Shown here piece by piece: positions 1-9,476 of a stretch of DNA of 64,000 nucleotides. Source of the DNA: Crocinitomicaceae bacterium (GTDB lineage: Bacteria; Bacteroidota; Bacteroidia; Flavobacteriales_G; Salibacteraceae). The DNA is taken from NCBI GenBank assembly GCA_002713215.1, contig PAVO01000014.1, positions 62,001 to 126,000 of the forward strand, written 5' to 3'. The translations under genes and the position numbers were made by a program. Below the pieces are notes generated by a model. The model saw only the letters and a program-made list of their open reading frames with translations, was not told the DNA's origin and did not search any database. Within the stretch, counting starts at the first letter, position 1, and the number at the start of each line of letters is the position of its first letter.

Positions 1-712
1 TGGTTAAGGGAAGGTCTTTAATCATGGGCTGATTTGGATCGAAATCCCTGGGGTGAAAATAGGTCATAACATACTTCGATTGCTTCATCATTTTTTTGAT
101 GGCCCAGTAGGGGAAGAGCCTAAAATATCCTCCACCTGAAAATATGATTTTGTTGCCAAGTACCTGAACCAGGTTAATTGGGAATTCTTTAATCTGCAGT
201 CCATTAAAATTGATCAACCCCGGTTCTGCTAATCCATATTGTTCAAATCCTCCATGGGCTCGTTTAGCAGGAAAAACACTGCAGTCAATTTCAATTCCTT
301 GATTAATGAGCTCCTCAAAAACCCATGTATTGTTGTTTGTCAATGAAAAACCAGGAGCTCGGTAAGTTTTAATTTTCTTTCCAATTATATCTTCCAAACT
401 CTTTATAGAGATTTCCAGATCGTTTCTAAATTCCTCTTTAGATTGGTTGTAAGCTAATTGATGCAGATCGGAGTGAGTGGCAATTTCATAGCCTTCAGAG
501 TCGATTTGTTTTAAGATATCTGGAAATTTTCGGGCAACCCAACCAAGGACAAAAAAAGTGGCCTTTTGATTTTCACGACTAAGAAGTCCCAGGATTCTAT
601 CCATATTGGACTCTATCCGATATTCATAAGTAGCCCATTCAGATTCCGTCTTGGTTGAATCATTATCAAGAATATGAAACCACTCTTCTATATCAAAGGT
701 CAGAATATTCAT
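1..712 (-). CDS. Polysaccharide deacetylase (NodB-like), 3' end outside the window
   Basis: The 237 visible residues form a NodB-type polysaccharide deacetylase, which removes N- or O-acyl groups from a surface or secreted glycan. The N-terminus has the TFDIEEW motif with the expected metal or catalytic Asp7. A second motif, ATHSDLH, supplies His80 and His84. YRAPGF at 117-122 is the third conserved motif, and a late His220 lies in YFHPRDFD. The FDIEEWFH opening resembles the deacetylases of exopolysaccharide clusters that carry a DUF3473 tail; that subgroup is from memory. There is no signal peptide, so it probably acts in the cytoplasm or at the inner membrane. The stop lies beyond base 1. 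Its ATG is 3 nt from the formyltransferase stop, so the two are co-transcribed. Confidence 0.85.
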   Translation of the reverse strand, partial: MNILTFDIEEWFHILDNDSTKTESEWATYEYRIESNMDRILGLLSRENQKATFFVLGWVARKFPDILKQIDSEGYEIATHSDLHQLAYNQSKEEFRNDLEISIKSLEDIIGKKIKTYRAPGFSLTNNNTWVFEELINQGIEIDCSVFPAKRAHGGFEQYGLAEPGLINFNGLQIKEFPINLVQVLGNKIIFSGGGYFRLFPYWAIKKMMKQSKYVMTYFHPRDFDPNQPMIKDLPLT

Positions 713-715
713 TAA

Positions 716-1480
716 TTAATAGAATCGTTTTCCCCCCTTTCTAAATTCAATAACATCAGCTCGGGTTGGAAAGCTATAATATGTTTTTAGTTCATTATTA
801 TTTTCAATGAGCTCAACATTATCGTTTTCAATTAAATCCACCGCCTTTGCTATAGATTCCATGCCAATTTTCTTTGTATGTACAATTAGCTGTTCCTGGG
901 TCATGTTTCCTATTTCTACTCTTTCCTGAACTACAATGGGCCCCGAATCAATTCCCTTATCAACGAAGAAGACTGAAACACCAGTTTCCTTTTCCCGGTG
1001 TTTTAGAACCCAAAACGTTGGCATCAAGCCTCTGTATTTCGGAAGTAGTGCAGTGTGTAAATTTAGGCATCCCTTTGGAGCCAGGTTAATTATGGGTTCC
1101 TTAAATATTTGATTTCCTAGTATGGAGATTAGAAGTTCAGGTTGATGGGCCTTTATTTTTTCGACTGATTCAGGAGAATTAATTGGTTGATCTAAGAGAA
1201 TGGCTGGAATTTGATGTTCTTTAAGTACACGGTGAACCTTTTTTTTCGGGTTTAACTTGCTGAGTACATATTTAATAGAGTAGTGTACAAAGAACCCAAT
1301 TCCAAAAACAAGGAGGGTTTGCTTGGCTTTATCTATAAAAGAGCTCTTTTTTCCAAACGGCGAAGCATCGGCAACCACACAACCAACAATTTTAGAATGC
1401 GCTGGGAGTGTTTTTATAAGGTATCTTAGGTTATTCGCAAGGTAGAAAGGCTCATCTTGTGTAATGATAACGATCTTCAT
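716..1480 (-). CDS. Formyltransferase-family protein (Fmt/GART-like)
   Basis: This 254-residue protein has the formyltransferase fold of methionyl-tRNA and GAR formyltransferases. The catalytic Asn-x-His is seen as N140 and H142 in the motif NLHTALLPKYRG, and the catalytic Asp is D178 in KGIDSGPIV. It lacks the C-terminal tRNA-binding domain of Fmt. Together with its place between a glycosyltransferase and a polysaccharide deacetylase, this suggests formylation of a sugar amine during surface glycan synthesis. The substrate is inferred from neighbours only. It starts at an ATG 2 nt downstream of the glycosyltransferase gene. Confidence 0.82.
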   Translation of the reverse strand: MKIVIITQDEPFYLANNLRYLIKTLPAHSKIVGCVVADASPFGKKSSFIDKAKQTLLVFGIGFFVHYSIKYVLSKLNPKKKVHRVLKEHQIPAILLDQPINSPESVEKIKAHQPELLISILGNQIFKEPIINLAPKGCLNLHTALLPKYRGLMPTFWVLKHREKETGVSVFFVDKGIDSGPIVVQERVEIGNMTQEQLIVHTKKIGMESIAKAVDLIENDNVELIENNNELKTYYSFPTRADVIEFRKGGKRFY

Positions 1481-1482
1481 TT

Positions 1483-2235
1483 CTAATTTCTTTTGAAAAG
1501 TTGAGCAAGCTTGCGCATGGGCTTTTGAATTGCAATCAAAGGAGAAATACTTAGGCCGTTAACCTTCCAACTCTTATAGACTTCATAGTTCGAAATGGCC
1601 ACATTTTTAAGTGATCCATTACTCAAACCGCCGGCCCTCATTTTGGCAATTACCATAGGCAGATAATGCGTTTTAGCTTCCTGCTTATATATAAATCGAA
1701 GCATTAACTCATAATCCGCAGCAATTTTAAAGTCACCTCTAAAGCCACCAAATTTGTTATATAAATCCTTTTTGATATAAGTTGAAAGATGGGGAGTCAT
1801 CCAGCCTTTTTTATAGCTGTTCCGGTTAAATTCACCTGATTTCCAGTATCTCACTACTTTAGAAGGGTTCTGTGGGTCCACATAAATTTTATCACCGTAT
1901 ACAACATCGGCATTTGTTGATTCGAATTTCTTTACTATTTCTTCAACGCAGTTATTGCTATTGATAACGTCGTCTGCATTAATAAAACCAATGATGTCTC
2001 CAGTTGCTATTTGAATACCTTTATTCATAGCATCGTAGAGTCCATTATCTTTTTCACTGATAAATGTGTCAATTTTATTAGCATACTTTTCTATTACTTC
2101 GACAGTACCATCATTGCTTTTCCCATCAACAATTATATATTCAATGTTTGAGTAAGACTGATTAAGAACCGATTCAATTGCTTCGGCAACCGTGGAAACA
2201 TTGTTCCATACAACCGTAATTATGGATACTTTCAA
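1483..2235 (-). CDS. Family 2 glycosyltransferase
   Basis: The 250 residues form a GT2 (GT-A fold) glycosyltransferase that moves a sugar from a nucleotide sugar onto a glycan acceptor at the cytoplasmic face. The N-terminal strand VSIITVVWNN, the nucleotide-binding VDGKSNDGT segment (36-44) and the DxD-like NADD at about 86-89 are all present. There is no membrane segment. The only in-frame initiation codon near the start of homology is TTG at 2235, 32 nt downstream of a TAATTTTG promoter box. It is the first gene of a tight minus-strand set with the formyltransferase and deacetylase. The sugar specificity cannot be read from the sequence. Confidence 0.85.
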   Translation of the reverse strand: MKVSIITVVWNNVSTVAEAIESVLNQSYSNIEYIIVDGKSNDGTVEVIEKYANKIDTFISEKDNGLYDAMNKGIQIATGDIIGFINADDVINSNNCVEEIVKKFESTNADVVYGDKIYVDPQNPSKVVRYWKSGEFNRNSYKKGWMTPHLSTYIKKDLYNKFGGFRGDFKIAADYELMLRFIYKQEAKTHYLPMVIAKMRAGGLSNGSLKNVAISNYEVYKSWKVNGLSISPLIAIQKPMRKLAQLFKRN

Positions 2236-2266
2236 TTTTTGTAATAGGCTTAAGTCAGAGGCACAG

Positions 2267-2274
2267 CAAAATTA
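2267..2274 (-). promoter_or_regulatory. Candidate -7 box for the polysaccharide operon
   Basis: The minus strand reads TAATTTTG, a perfect match to the Bacteroidota -7 consensus TAnnTTTG, 32 nt upstream of the TTG start of the glycosyltransferase gene. I see no convincing -33 TTG at the usual spacing, so this call rests on the -7 box and position. Confidence 0.4.
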
Positions 2275-2364
2275 AAGCACCGTACAACTAAAAGAGTATT
2301 CAGAAATTTTATTGACGAAATTGACTCTAACAAAGTCATGTTACCCCAAAGCTAAACCTTGATA

Positions 2365-3342
2365 CTAGAATTTTGCTCTAGATCTTCTTCGTTTAACTTT
2401 ACGACGGGCAAAGTGGTATTTTCTACGGTTGAATTTGGATCTTTTTCCTCTTATGGCATACTTATAACTTACGCCGGTCCACATATACCAGTCATTTCTC
2501 GAAGAATTTCCCCGTACACCGCCTTCATTTTCGTTTGATCCGTAACTATAATATCGCTCGGCATTTCCTATTGGCTGTCCATTCTTATCTGTTCCTCCAA
2601 CTACGTTGTATTCATAAGTCCCCTTTTGTTCTATACTCCTATCCTGTAAAGCTTTTGCGGTAGGGTTATCGTCAAATTTACTATGATGCAGATAGTTTGT
2701 ACTTACATCATCAACATAATCGGTAAACGTCATTCGGGCAGTTACATCCCAGCCAATGATGTGTTTTTTGTTGATTCTGAATTCAATTCCACCACCAAGT
2801 GGAATTGCCATTTGAAATTTACTGTAATTTACACCTTCCGTTTGTAAAGGTTGTAGCGCGTGCCATGTACCATTTAGCTGCGCCTTGGGGTTATTGTAAA
2901 AACCTCCAATACCTGCAAAGATGTAGGAAGTAAAACTCAATTTGTATCGATAAGTCCTACCAACATCGCGTAAGTGAATGAAATGATACTCCAATTGAGC
3001 TGCAAGTTCCATTATATCGTTCCTAAAGCTTAGGTTTCTTACATAATGGGTTGGGATTTGTGAAAGATTATCAGAACCCCTTAAACGAGCATAATTAAAT
3101 GATCCTTGTATGGCAAATGATGGTGAAATAAAATGTCTTCCGGTGAAACCAAAATTTAAGCCCACTTGAGAAAACTGAATTCCAAGAGGTCCCCATTGGG
3201 CTGTGTCGCTAGTACCACTTAAATCTCCGAAGTAAAAAGCTGCACCCAACCTAAATCCAAAGTCTGTATTGTATTGGGCATCAGATATTTTTGGGAATAC
3301 AATAAACCCTGATATTGCTATAGTTAGTAAAAAGCGTTTCAT
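2365..3342 (-). CDS. Outer-membrane beta-barrel protein (DUF6089-like)
   Basis: A 325-residue secreted protein. The chosen ATG at 3342 gives a clean signal peptide (MKRFLLTIAISG through ISDAQ). A longer reading from 3375 only adds residues lying over the promoter. The mature part alternates short amphipathic strands rich in Gly, Tyr and Phe, as in outer-membrane barrels, with motifs such as RLGAAFYFGDLSG near the N-terminus and GGGIEFRINKKH in the middle. I recall this pattern from DUF6089-type Bacteroidota proteins. The last 25 residues are strikingly basic (Arg/Lys rich). It stands alone between the glycan operon and the tandem secreted genes. A ligand or partner cannot be inferred. Confidence 0.7.
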   Translation of the reverse strand: MKRFLLTIAISGFIVFPKISDAQYNTDFGFRLGAAFYFGDLSGTSDTAQWGPLGIQFSQVGLNFGFTGRHFISPSFAIQGSFNYARLRGSDNLSQIPTHYVRNLSFRNDIMELAAQLEYHFIHLRDVGRTYRYKLSFTSYIFAGIGGFYNNPKAQLNGTWHALQPLQTEGVNYSKFQMAIPLGGGIEFRINKKHIIGWDVTARMTFTDYVDDVSTNYLHHSKFDDNPTAKALQDRSIEQKGTYEYNVVGGTDKNGQPIGNAERYYSYGSNENEGGVRGNSSRNDWYMWTGVSYKYAIRGKRSKFNRRKYHFARRKVKRRRSRAKF

Positions 3343-3363
3343 TACAGTTAGATGCATTATTGG

Positions 3364-3371
3364 CAAAAATA
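3364..3371 (-). promoter_or_regulatory. Candidate -7 box for the outer-membrane protein gene
   Basis: The minus strand reads TATTTTTG, matching TAnnTTTG, 21 nt upstream of the ATG at 3342. Its position supports the shorter start over the upstream Met at 3375. Confidence 0.4.
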
Positions 3372-3513
3372 ACAATAATTAAAAGAAATAACACATTACT
3401 TTCCATTCTTTCGGCCGTGAATCGAGAATACTAACTGCTAAACTGTGAAGACATTAATGTAAACCAAGCTAGTGGCTTAGCAATATTTAAATAAATTCGC
3501 ACTTATATATAGA

Positions 3514-5634
3514 ATGAAAGAATACATGTCAAAGCCGTTCATTTATTTCGTTATATGTATTTTATTGGGTACGGTTAGCACTTCTCATGCTCAGGTTGAT
3601 GCTCCTCAATTGCGCTGTATTGCTGTGGAAGACAATGGAGACATTACATTAACCTGGATTCCACCAGCCGATCCGTTGGGCCAATTTTTAAATTATTACA
3701 TATTTTCTTCGGTTAATGGAACTCCATTTGTTCAGTTTGGTAATGCAATTCCAAACCGTTTACAGAATACGGAGACTCTAATAGGAGTTGGGTTCCCCAA
3801 ACCAACATTGAAAAATTTTCGATACTACATTGTTACAGAATACAACGATGGCAGCACGAAATTATCTGTACCATCCGACACCCTAACGGCTATAGAACTT
3901 GACCTTACTGTTGCAGGGAACGTTTCCGGCACGCTCAATTGGAATTTAATGCGAACCAACCCATTGCCTACGTGGGAAAATAAGTACAATTTAAAAAGAA
4001 AGTTGGAAACTGTACCTCCGGCAGTTCCGCCAATAGCCTGGACCGATAAGTTTGCAACTCCTGACTATTCCACAATCACTTTTAAGGATGATGTAGCTCG
4101 ATGCTTAAGTGATATTTCATATCAGATTGAATTGGAGGATGCAAGCGGTTGCATATCGAGGTCAAATCTAGTTAAGGAAAGATTAGAGGATAATGTAGGT
4201 GCAGCTACAATGACTTATGATAGAATTTCAGTTGGCAATGGTCGCAATAACATGTATTGGTCTAAACATCCCGATGGTTCGGTTGTTAAGTACATTTTAA
4301 TTCACATTGACCCTTCCGGAATAGCCAAGCCAATTGATACGGTTTCTTCTACTACATTTTTTTGGTACGATCAGGGACACAGTGCGCAAAATCAAAGACA
4401 ATGTTACGTTATAGCTGCTCTTGATTCTTGCGGGAAATCAAATGGAGGGGGAGTAAAACATTGCACTATCTATTTAAACAGGACTTATGACCCATGTGCT
4501 GGTGAGGTTTATTTGTCCTGGACTCCTTATGAGGGATGGGCCGGTGTTGATAAATATAACATTTATATGGCACTTGATGGAGATACCAACTATACCAAAA
4601 TTGGCACTGTATCCGGCTCCGATACAAGTTATACGGTAAAAAATGTAAATGCTTTAAACACCTATGCATTTTATATTGAAGGAATTGATATAACAGGCAG
4701 GTTTACCAGCAACAGTAACGTGTTGGGTACAAAATTCGATATTCCGGATAGAACAAAGTTTTTACACATTAGGGGGGCTAGTGTTATTTCTGAGGAGGAA
4801 ATTGAATTAAGGATACTAATGGATCGAAAAGCACCCATTAAGCATGTTAATGTATACAGAGGAGTTAAGAGAGAAGGGCCTTTTAAGAAGGTGAGATCTG
4901 TTACTCCACCATTAAGTATACTGGATACTCTTTTTACCGTTCGGGATATTTCAGCAAGGCCAAACCAAATGAATTTTGTTTACTACGTTGAAGTAATAGA
5001 CACGTGTAACATGCCAGTGAAAGTGAGTAATAAGTTTAGGACTATATACTTATCTGGTAATTCCAATAAAGATCAAATGGAGAATAATCTAAAGTGGTCT
5101 GCTAATATTTATGTAGATTCTTCCGCTCAGGAACGGGATGTATATTCTCTCTATCGAGGAATAAACAATGATTATACCCCCGATCCAATTCGTACTTTGT
5201 GGTCAAATCAATTGGCTTATTTAGACAATATATCAAGCGAGATACATAGTGGTGATAAGTTCTGCTATCGATTAAAACTAACTCAGGCACCAAGTGATAC
5301 GTTTGAAATTGCTGATACCAGTGTATCCAATGAAATTTGTTTCAAAATGGAGCCGGATGTATTTATTCCCAATTCTTTTACACCAAATGAAGATGGAATA
5401 AATGAAGTTTGGAGGCCTAAAACCAGTTATATTATTCCTTTTAAAAATTACTCGCTGAAAGTATTTGATCGGTGGGGTAAATTGGCCTTCGAAACTACAA
5501 ATCCGCTGGAAGGCTGGAACGGACAGAGGAATGATGGTGAGGCACCGGTTGGAATTTACGTGTACCGTCTTGAAATTGTAACGGTATATGGAAGTACCAT
5601 TGAACATAGAGGCCGGTTCAACCTTGTAAGGTAA
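3514..5634 (+). CDS. Secreted fibronectin-type repeat protein with T9SS type B sorting domain (copy 1)
   Basis: The 706 residues start with a signal peptide ending near THAQ; a second Met at residue 5 is an equally good start. The body consists of several fibronectin type III-like domains, seen as repeats of LTWxP, YNIY, TxYxVK and YxFYxEG type strands. The last ~85 residues form a gliding-associated type B C-terminal domain (FIPNSFTPNEDGINEVW, VFDRWGKLAFE, GWNG, GIYVYRLE). In this family that domain directs export through the T9SS and attachment at the cell surface. The next gene is a tandem paralog. No catalytic motif is visible, so an adhesive or structural surface role is inferred. Confidence 0.82.
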   Translation: MKEYMSKPFIYFVICILLGTVSTSHAQVDAPQLRCIAVEDNGDITLTWIPPADPLGQFLNYYIFSSVNGTPFVQFGNAIPNRLQNTETLIGVGFPKPTLKNFRYYIVTEYNDGSTKLSVPSDTLTAIELDLTVAGNVSGTLNWNLMRTNPLPTWENKYNLKRKLETVPPAVPPIAWTDKFATPDYSTITFKDDVARCLSDISYQIELEDASGCISRSNLVKERLEDNVGAATMTYDRISVGNGRNNMYWSKHPDGSVVKYILIHIDPSGIAKPIDTVSSTTFFWYDQGHSAQNQRQCYVIAALDSCGKSNGGGVKHCTIYLNRTYDPCAGEVYLSWTPYEGWAGVDKYNIYMALDGDTNYTKIGTVSGSDTSYTVKNVNALNTYAFYIEGIDITGRFTSNSNVLGTKFDIPDRTKFLHIRGASVISEEEIELRILMDRKAPIKHVNVYRGVKREGPFKKVRSVTPPLSILDTLFTVRDISARPNQMNFVYYVEVIDTCNMPVKVSNKFRTIYLSGNSNKDQMENNLKWSANIYVDSSAQERDVYSLYRGINNDYTPDPIRTLWSNQLAYLDNISSEIHSGDKFCYRLKLTQAPSDTFEIADTSVSNEICFKMEPDVFIPNSFTPNEDGINEVWRPKTSYIIPFKNYSLKVFDRWGKLAFETTNPLEGWNGQRNDGEAPVGIYVYRLEIVTVYGSTIEHRGRFNLVR

Positions 5635-5722
5635 ATACAATATTAACCTCTCTTTGCGTTTGGTTTTCATTGATTGGATACCACATTGAAACAATGACCG
5701 ATTTTTAGAGTAAGTGTTTATT

Positions 5723-7849
5723 ATGCCAATGCAATTGTTTTCGCTTTTGTTGATTTTCGTTTTTGGCTTGTTCTCCGTGGCAAAGGCTCAGCTTGCTCCA
5801 CCTGAACTTAGGTGTGTGTCGGTAGAAGACAACGGAGATATTACGTTAACTTGGCTTCCGACTGCTGATCCTAAGGGTCAGTTTTTGAATTATTTTATCT
5901 ATACATCAGTTAATGGTTCAAACTTCACTCCTCCAACCAGTGGAAAGATAACCAATCGATTGCAGAACGTAAAAACCTTTGTTGGAATTAACTTTCCGGG
6001 TCCAACCCTTAAGAATTATAAGTTTTTCATAATTACCGAATATTTTGATGGTGGTATTAAAAATTCCATTCCATCAGATACGCTTACTGTCATTGAATTG
6101 GATTTATCTACGACGGGAATTTTTTCAGGAACTCTTAATTGGAATTTAATGCGAACCAATCCGTTACCCACGTGGGAGGGTAAGTATAACTTGAAGAGAA
6201 AGTTAGAAACTGTGCCTCCTGCGGCGCCTCCAATAGCATGGACTGATAAGTTTGCTACTCCAGATTATTCCACCATCACTTTTAAGGACAATATAGCCCG
6301 ATGTTTAAGTGATATTTCATATCAGATCGAATTGAAGGATGCAAGTGGTTGTATTTCGAAATCGAATGTAGCTAAAGCAAGATTAGAACAAAAAGTAGGG
6401 CCTGCGAAAATGACGTTTGACCAGGTTTCTGTGAATCGTTTTAATGGTTCCACTCAACTAAATTGGTGGGGACATCCCTCTAACCTGGTAACGTCTTACG
6501 GTATTTTTTATGTTGACCCATCGGGCATCAAAGTTCCAATTGACACTGTACCGGCTAGTCAGTTGGTTTATCATGATAGTGATCCCAATCATGATCCAAC
6601 CTTTTCCAGACAATGTTATATAGTTGTAGCTTTCGATTCTTGCGGAAAATCCCAGGGTGGAGGTCAAATGCATTGTACTCCTTATGTAGTTGATTCTGCT
6701 GATGACTGTGCCGGAGAAATATCGTTGTATTGGACCCCATATGTCGGGTGGGCCGAAGTCGAATCTTATGATATTTATATGAGAACGTCCGTTGATAGCA
6801 ATTACCGAAAAATAGGCTCAGCGCCAGGTCGTGATACCAGTTTCGTGGTTAAGAAACTGAATACCCAGATATTGTACACTTTTTACATTGAAGCAAGAGA
6901 TAAATCAGGTAGATTCTTTGGACGTTCCAACCTGAGAGGGGCATCTTTTGATCGAAAAGGTAAACCCAAATTCATAAAATTACGTTCGGCAAGCATAGTG
7001 TCTGATGAAGAGGTTGAGCTAAGAGTTTTATTGGACAGAAAAAAACCATTCAAACGTATTAATATGTACCGGGGGATTAATCAGGATGGCCCTTTCAAAA
7101 AGGTAGCCTCATTGCAACCTCCAACAAAAAATGCAAAAGACACTTTGTTTTCGCTTTTTGATAATAGCGCAAGGCCTTTTCAAATGGGTTACTATTATTA
7201 CCTTGAGGTAATCGATTTATGTGATAATGCGGTCAGAAGGAGCAATAATTTCAGGACCATATTTCTGTCCGGTGAATCAAATAGGTATAGCATGTCGAAT
7301 AGTTTAAATTGGCTAACTAATGTTTCGAGCGATTCTTCGGCAGCTGATAAAGATGTTTATTCGCTTTATAGAGGAATTAGCAAGAACTACAAAAGCGATC
7401 CCATTCGATCGTTGTGGTCCAATGAACCAAGTTATTTGGATGACATTTCTGGAGAAGTTCACAATGGAGATGAATTTTGTTATCGATTAAAATTAGTGCA
7501 GGCACCAAGTGATACCTTTGAAATTGCAGATACCTGTTTATCGAATGAGATTTGTTTTAAGATGGAACCGGATGTATTTATCCCCAACTCATTTACTCCA
7601 AACAGAGATGGAATAAATGAAGTATGGAGGCCAAAAACCAGTTACATAAATCCGTTTAGTAATTATTCGCTTAAGGTATTTGATCGATGGGGTAAACTGG
7701 CTTTCGAAACAATGAGCCCATTGGAAGGCTGGAATGGACAGAGAAATAATGGGGATGCTCCAACTGGAATTTACACTTATCATCTGGAAGTGGTAACGGT
7801 TTATGGGAGTATAATAGAGTACCGGGGGCTTTTTAACCTGGTACGATAA
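5723..7849 (+). CDS. Secreted fibronectin-type repeat protein with T9SS type B sorting domain (copy 2)
   Basis: A paralog of the preceding gene with the same order: signal peptide, fibronectin-type domains, type B sorting domain (PNSFTPNRDGINEVW, FDRWGKLAFE, GWNGQRNNGDAP). I prefer the ATG at 5723, which gives the signal peptide MPMQLFSLLLIF to AKAQ; a GTG nine bases upstream is also in frame. A block around residues 130-210 and the last ~140 residues match copy 1 almost exactly, while the middle is much more diverged. Codons in the conserved blocks differ at many third positions, so the copies are old. It probably shares copy 1's transcript and surface role. Confidence 0.82.
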   Translation: MPMQLFSLLLIFVFGLFSVAKAQLAPPELRCVSVEDNGDITLTWLPTADPKGQFLNYFIYTSVNGSNFTPPTSGKITNRLQNVKTFVGINFPGPTLKNYKFFIITEYFDGGIKNSIPSDTLTVIELDLSTTGIFSGTLNWNLMRTNPLPTWEGKYNLKRKLETVPPAAPPIAWTDKFATPDYSTITFKDNIARCLSDISYQIELKDASGCISKSNVAKARLEQKVGPAKMTFDQVSVNRFNGSTQLNWWGHPSNLVTSYGIFYVDPSGIKVPIDTVPASQLVYHDSDPNHDPTFSRQCYIVVAFDSCGKSQGGGQMHCTPYVVDSADDCAGEISLYWTPYVGWAEVESYDIYMRTSVDSNYRKIGSAPGRDTSFVVKKLNTQILYTFYIEARDKSGRFFGRSNLRGASFDRKGKPKFIKLRSASIVSDEEVELRVLLDRKKPFKRINMYRGINQDGPFKKVASLQPPTKNAKDTLFSLFDNSARPFQMGYYYYLEVIDLCDNAVRRSNNFRTIFLSGESNRYSMSNSLNWLTNVSSDSSAADKDVYSLYRGISKNYKSDPIRSLWSNEPSYLDDISGEVHNGDEFCYRLKLVQAPSDTFEIADTCLSNEICFKMEPDVFIPNSFTPNRDGINEVWRPKTSYINPFSNYSLKVFDRWGKLAFETMSPLEGWNGQRNNGDAPTGIYTYHLEVVTVYGSIIEYRGLFNLVR

Positions 7850-7946
7850 TTTACACCTCTTCTTGCTTTGATAGTACTTCATTTCGTTGTTAATTTATCA
7901 ACCGAACCTTAATGAACTTTAACAACCAAAACATCGCTGAAAGTCT

Positions 7947-7954
7947 TACTTTTG
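7947..7954 (+). promoter_or_regulatory. Candidate -7 box for the guaB-foldase operon
   Basis: TACTTTTG matches TAnnTTTG and lies 36 nt before the guaB ATG. The -33 region has only a weak TTTA match. It is the only such box I noticed ahead of the closely spaced genes from guaB to the MoxR ATPase. Confidence 0.45.
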
Positions 7955-7990
7955 GGCAATTTTTAAATTTCGAAAACAGCTGCAATTCGT

Positions 7991-9457
7991 ATGACGTCAG
8001 ACAAGATAATTGGTGAAGGATTAACCTATGATGATGTACTCCTGGTACCGTCATATTCCGAAATATTTCCACGCGATGTAAAAATCAACACGAAGTTTTC
8101 TCGTAACATAGATTTGAACATTCCAATTGTTTCTGCAGCTATGGATACCGTAACAGAATCTGCTTTGGCAATTGCTTTGGCACAGGAAGGTGGTATAGGA
8201 GTTTTACATAAAAATATTTCTATTGAAGGACAGGCCCTTGAAGTTCGGAAAGTAAAACGTTCTGAAAGTGGTATGATACTTGATCCTGTAACACTCAACG
8301 TAGGAGCAGTTGTAGGAGATGCTCTTGATTTAATGAAGGAGCACTCAATTGGGGGTATCCCGGTAGTTGCTGAAAATGGAAAATTAGCCGGAATTGTTAC
8401 CAATAGAGATTTACGATTTGAAAAGAATTTGTCGCGACCGGTTAAAGAGGTAATGACAAGTGAAAATGTAATTACCGCCGGGGCAGGTACTACCCTGGTT
8501 GAGGCAGAAGCCATTCTTCAGGAAAGAAAAATTGAAAAACTCCCAGTTGTCAATGATAACTACGAATTGGTTGGACTTATTACTTTCAAAGACATAATGA
8601 AGTTCAGAACCAAACCCAATGCCTGTAAAGATAAATTTGGAAGGTTACGGGTTGCTGCGGCAGTTGGAGTTACAGGTGATACATTTGATCGGGTATCAGC
8701 CCTTCGAGATGCTGGAGTTGACGCAATTGTGGTAGATACCGCTCACGGGCATTCCAAAGGAGTTATTGGTGTTTTTAAGGAGGTAAAAAATGCTTTTTCA
8801 GATATTGATGTAATTCTGGGAAATATTGCAACACCCGAAGCTGCTAAAATGTTGGTTGATGCTGGTGCAGATGCCATAAAAGTTGGAATTGGTCCGGGTT
8901 CAATTTGTACAACCCGTGTTATTGCAGGTGTTGGTGTTCCCCAGTTTTCAGCAGTTTTAAATGTCGCTGAAGCCATTAAAGGGAGTGGCGTTCCTATTAT
9001 AGGTGACGGTGGAATTCGATTTACCGGTGATATTGTAAAGGCACTAGCTGCCGGAGCAGACAGCATCATGGCAGGTTCATTGTTTGCCGGAGTTAAGGAG
9101 TCACCCGGAGAGACTATTATTTACGAAGGACGGAAATTTAAAACCTATCGTGGAATGGGTTCTCTTGAAGCCATGCAGAAAGGCTCCAAAGACCGATATT
9201 TCCAGGATGCCGAAGACGACATTAAGAAACTTGTTCCCGAGGGAATCTCAGGAAGAGTTCCGTACAAAGGAAGGTTAGAAGAAGTAATTTATCAGTTGGT
9301 TGGTGGCTTAAGAGCTGGAATGGGCTATTGTGGAGCCGCTACATTGGCCGATCTTGAAAAATCCAAATTTGTTAGAATCACATCAGCAGGTGTTTTTGAA
9401 AGCCATCCACACGATGTTGCAATTACGAGGGAAGCGCCTAACTATTCCAAAAAATAA
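7991..9457 (+). CDS. guaB: IMP dehydrogenase
   Basis: GuaB oxidises IMP to XMP with NAD+, the committed step of GMP synthesis in the cytoplasm. The 488-residue length is standard. The TIM barrel opens with LTYDDVLLVP. Two CBS domains (about 95-205) interrupt it, with GGIPVV and KLPVV cores. The catalytic loop GPGSICTTR places the nucleophilic Cys at 306, followed by the GDGG phosphate-binding motif and the YRGMGS flap. It is probably the first gene of an operon with three foldase genes. Pairing of guaB with periplasmic foldases has no obvious metabolic logic. Confidence 0.97.
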   Translation: MTSDKIIGEGLTYDDVLLVPSYSEIFPRDVKINTKFSRNIDLNIPIVSAAMDTVTESALAIALAQEGGIGVLHKNISIEGQALEVRKVKRSESGMILDPVTLNVGAVVGDALDLMKEHSIGGIPVVAENGKLAGIVTNRDLRFEKNLSRPVKEVMTSENVITAGAGTTLVEAEAILQERKIEKLPVVNDNYELVGLITFKDIMKFRTKPNACKDKFGRLRVAAAVGVTGDTFDRVSALRDAGVDAIVVDTAHGHSKGVIGVFKEVKNAFSDIDVILGNIATPEAAKMLVDAGADAIKVGIGPGSICTTRVIAGVGVPQFSAVLNVAEAIKGSGVPIIGDGGIRFTGDIVKALAAGADSIMAGSLFAGVKESPGETIIYEGRKFKTYRGMGSLEAMQKGSKDRYFQDAEDDIKKLVPEGISGRVPYKGRLEEVIYQLVGGLRAGMGYCGAATLADLEKSKFVRITSAGVFESHPHDVAITREAPNYSKK

Positions 9458-9476
9458 ACGATAAAACGATTAGACT

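Noticed and set aside
8026-8514. 162-codon open frame antisense to guaB
   Set aside because: It lies wholly inside a strongly conserved gene, has Ser/Pro-rich low-similarity composition typical of reverse-strand shadows, and has no promoter box.
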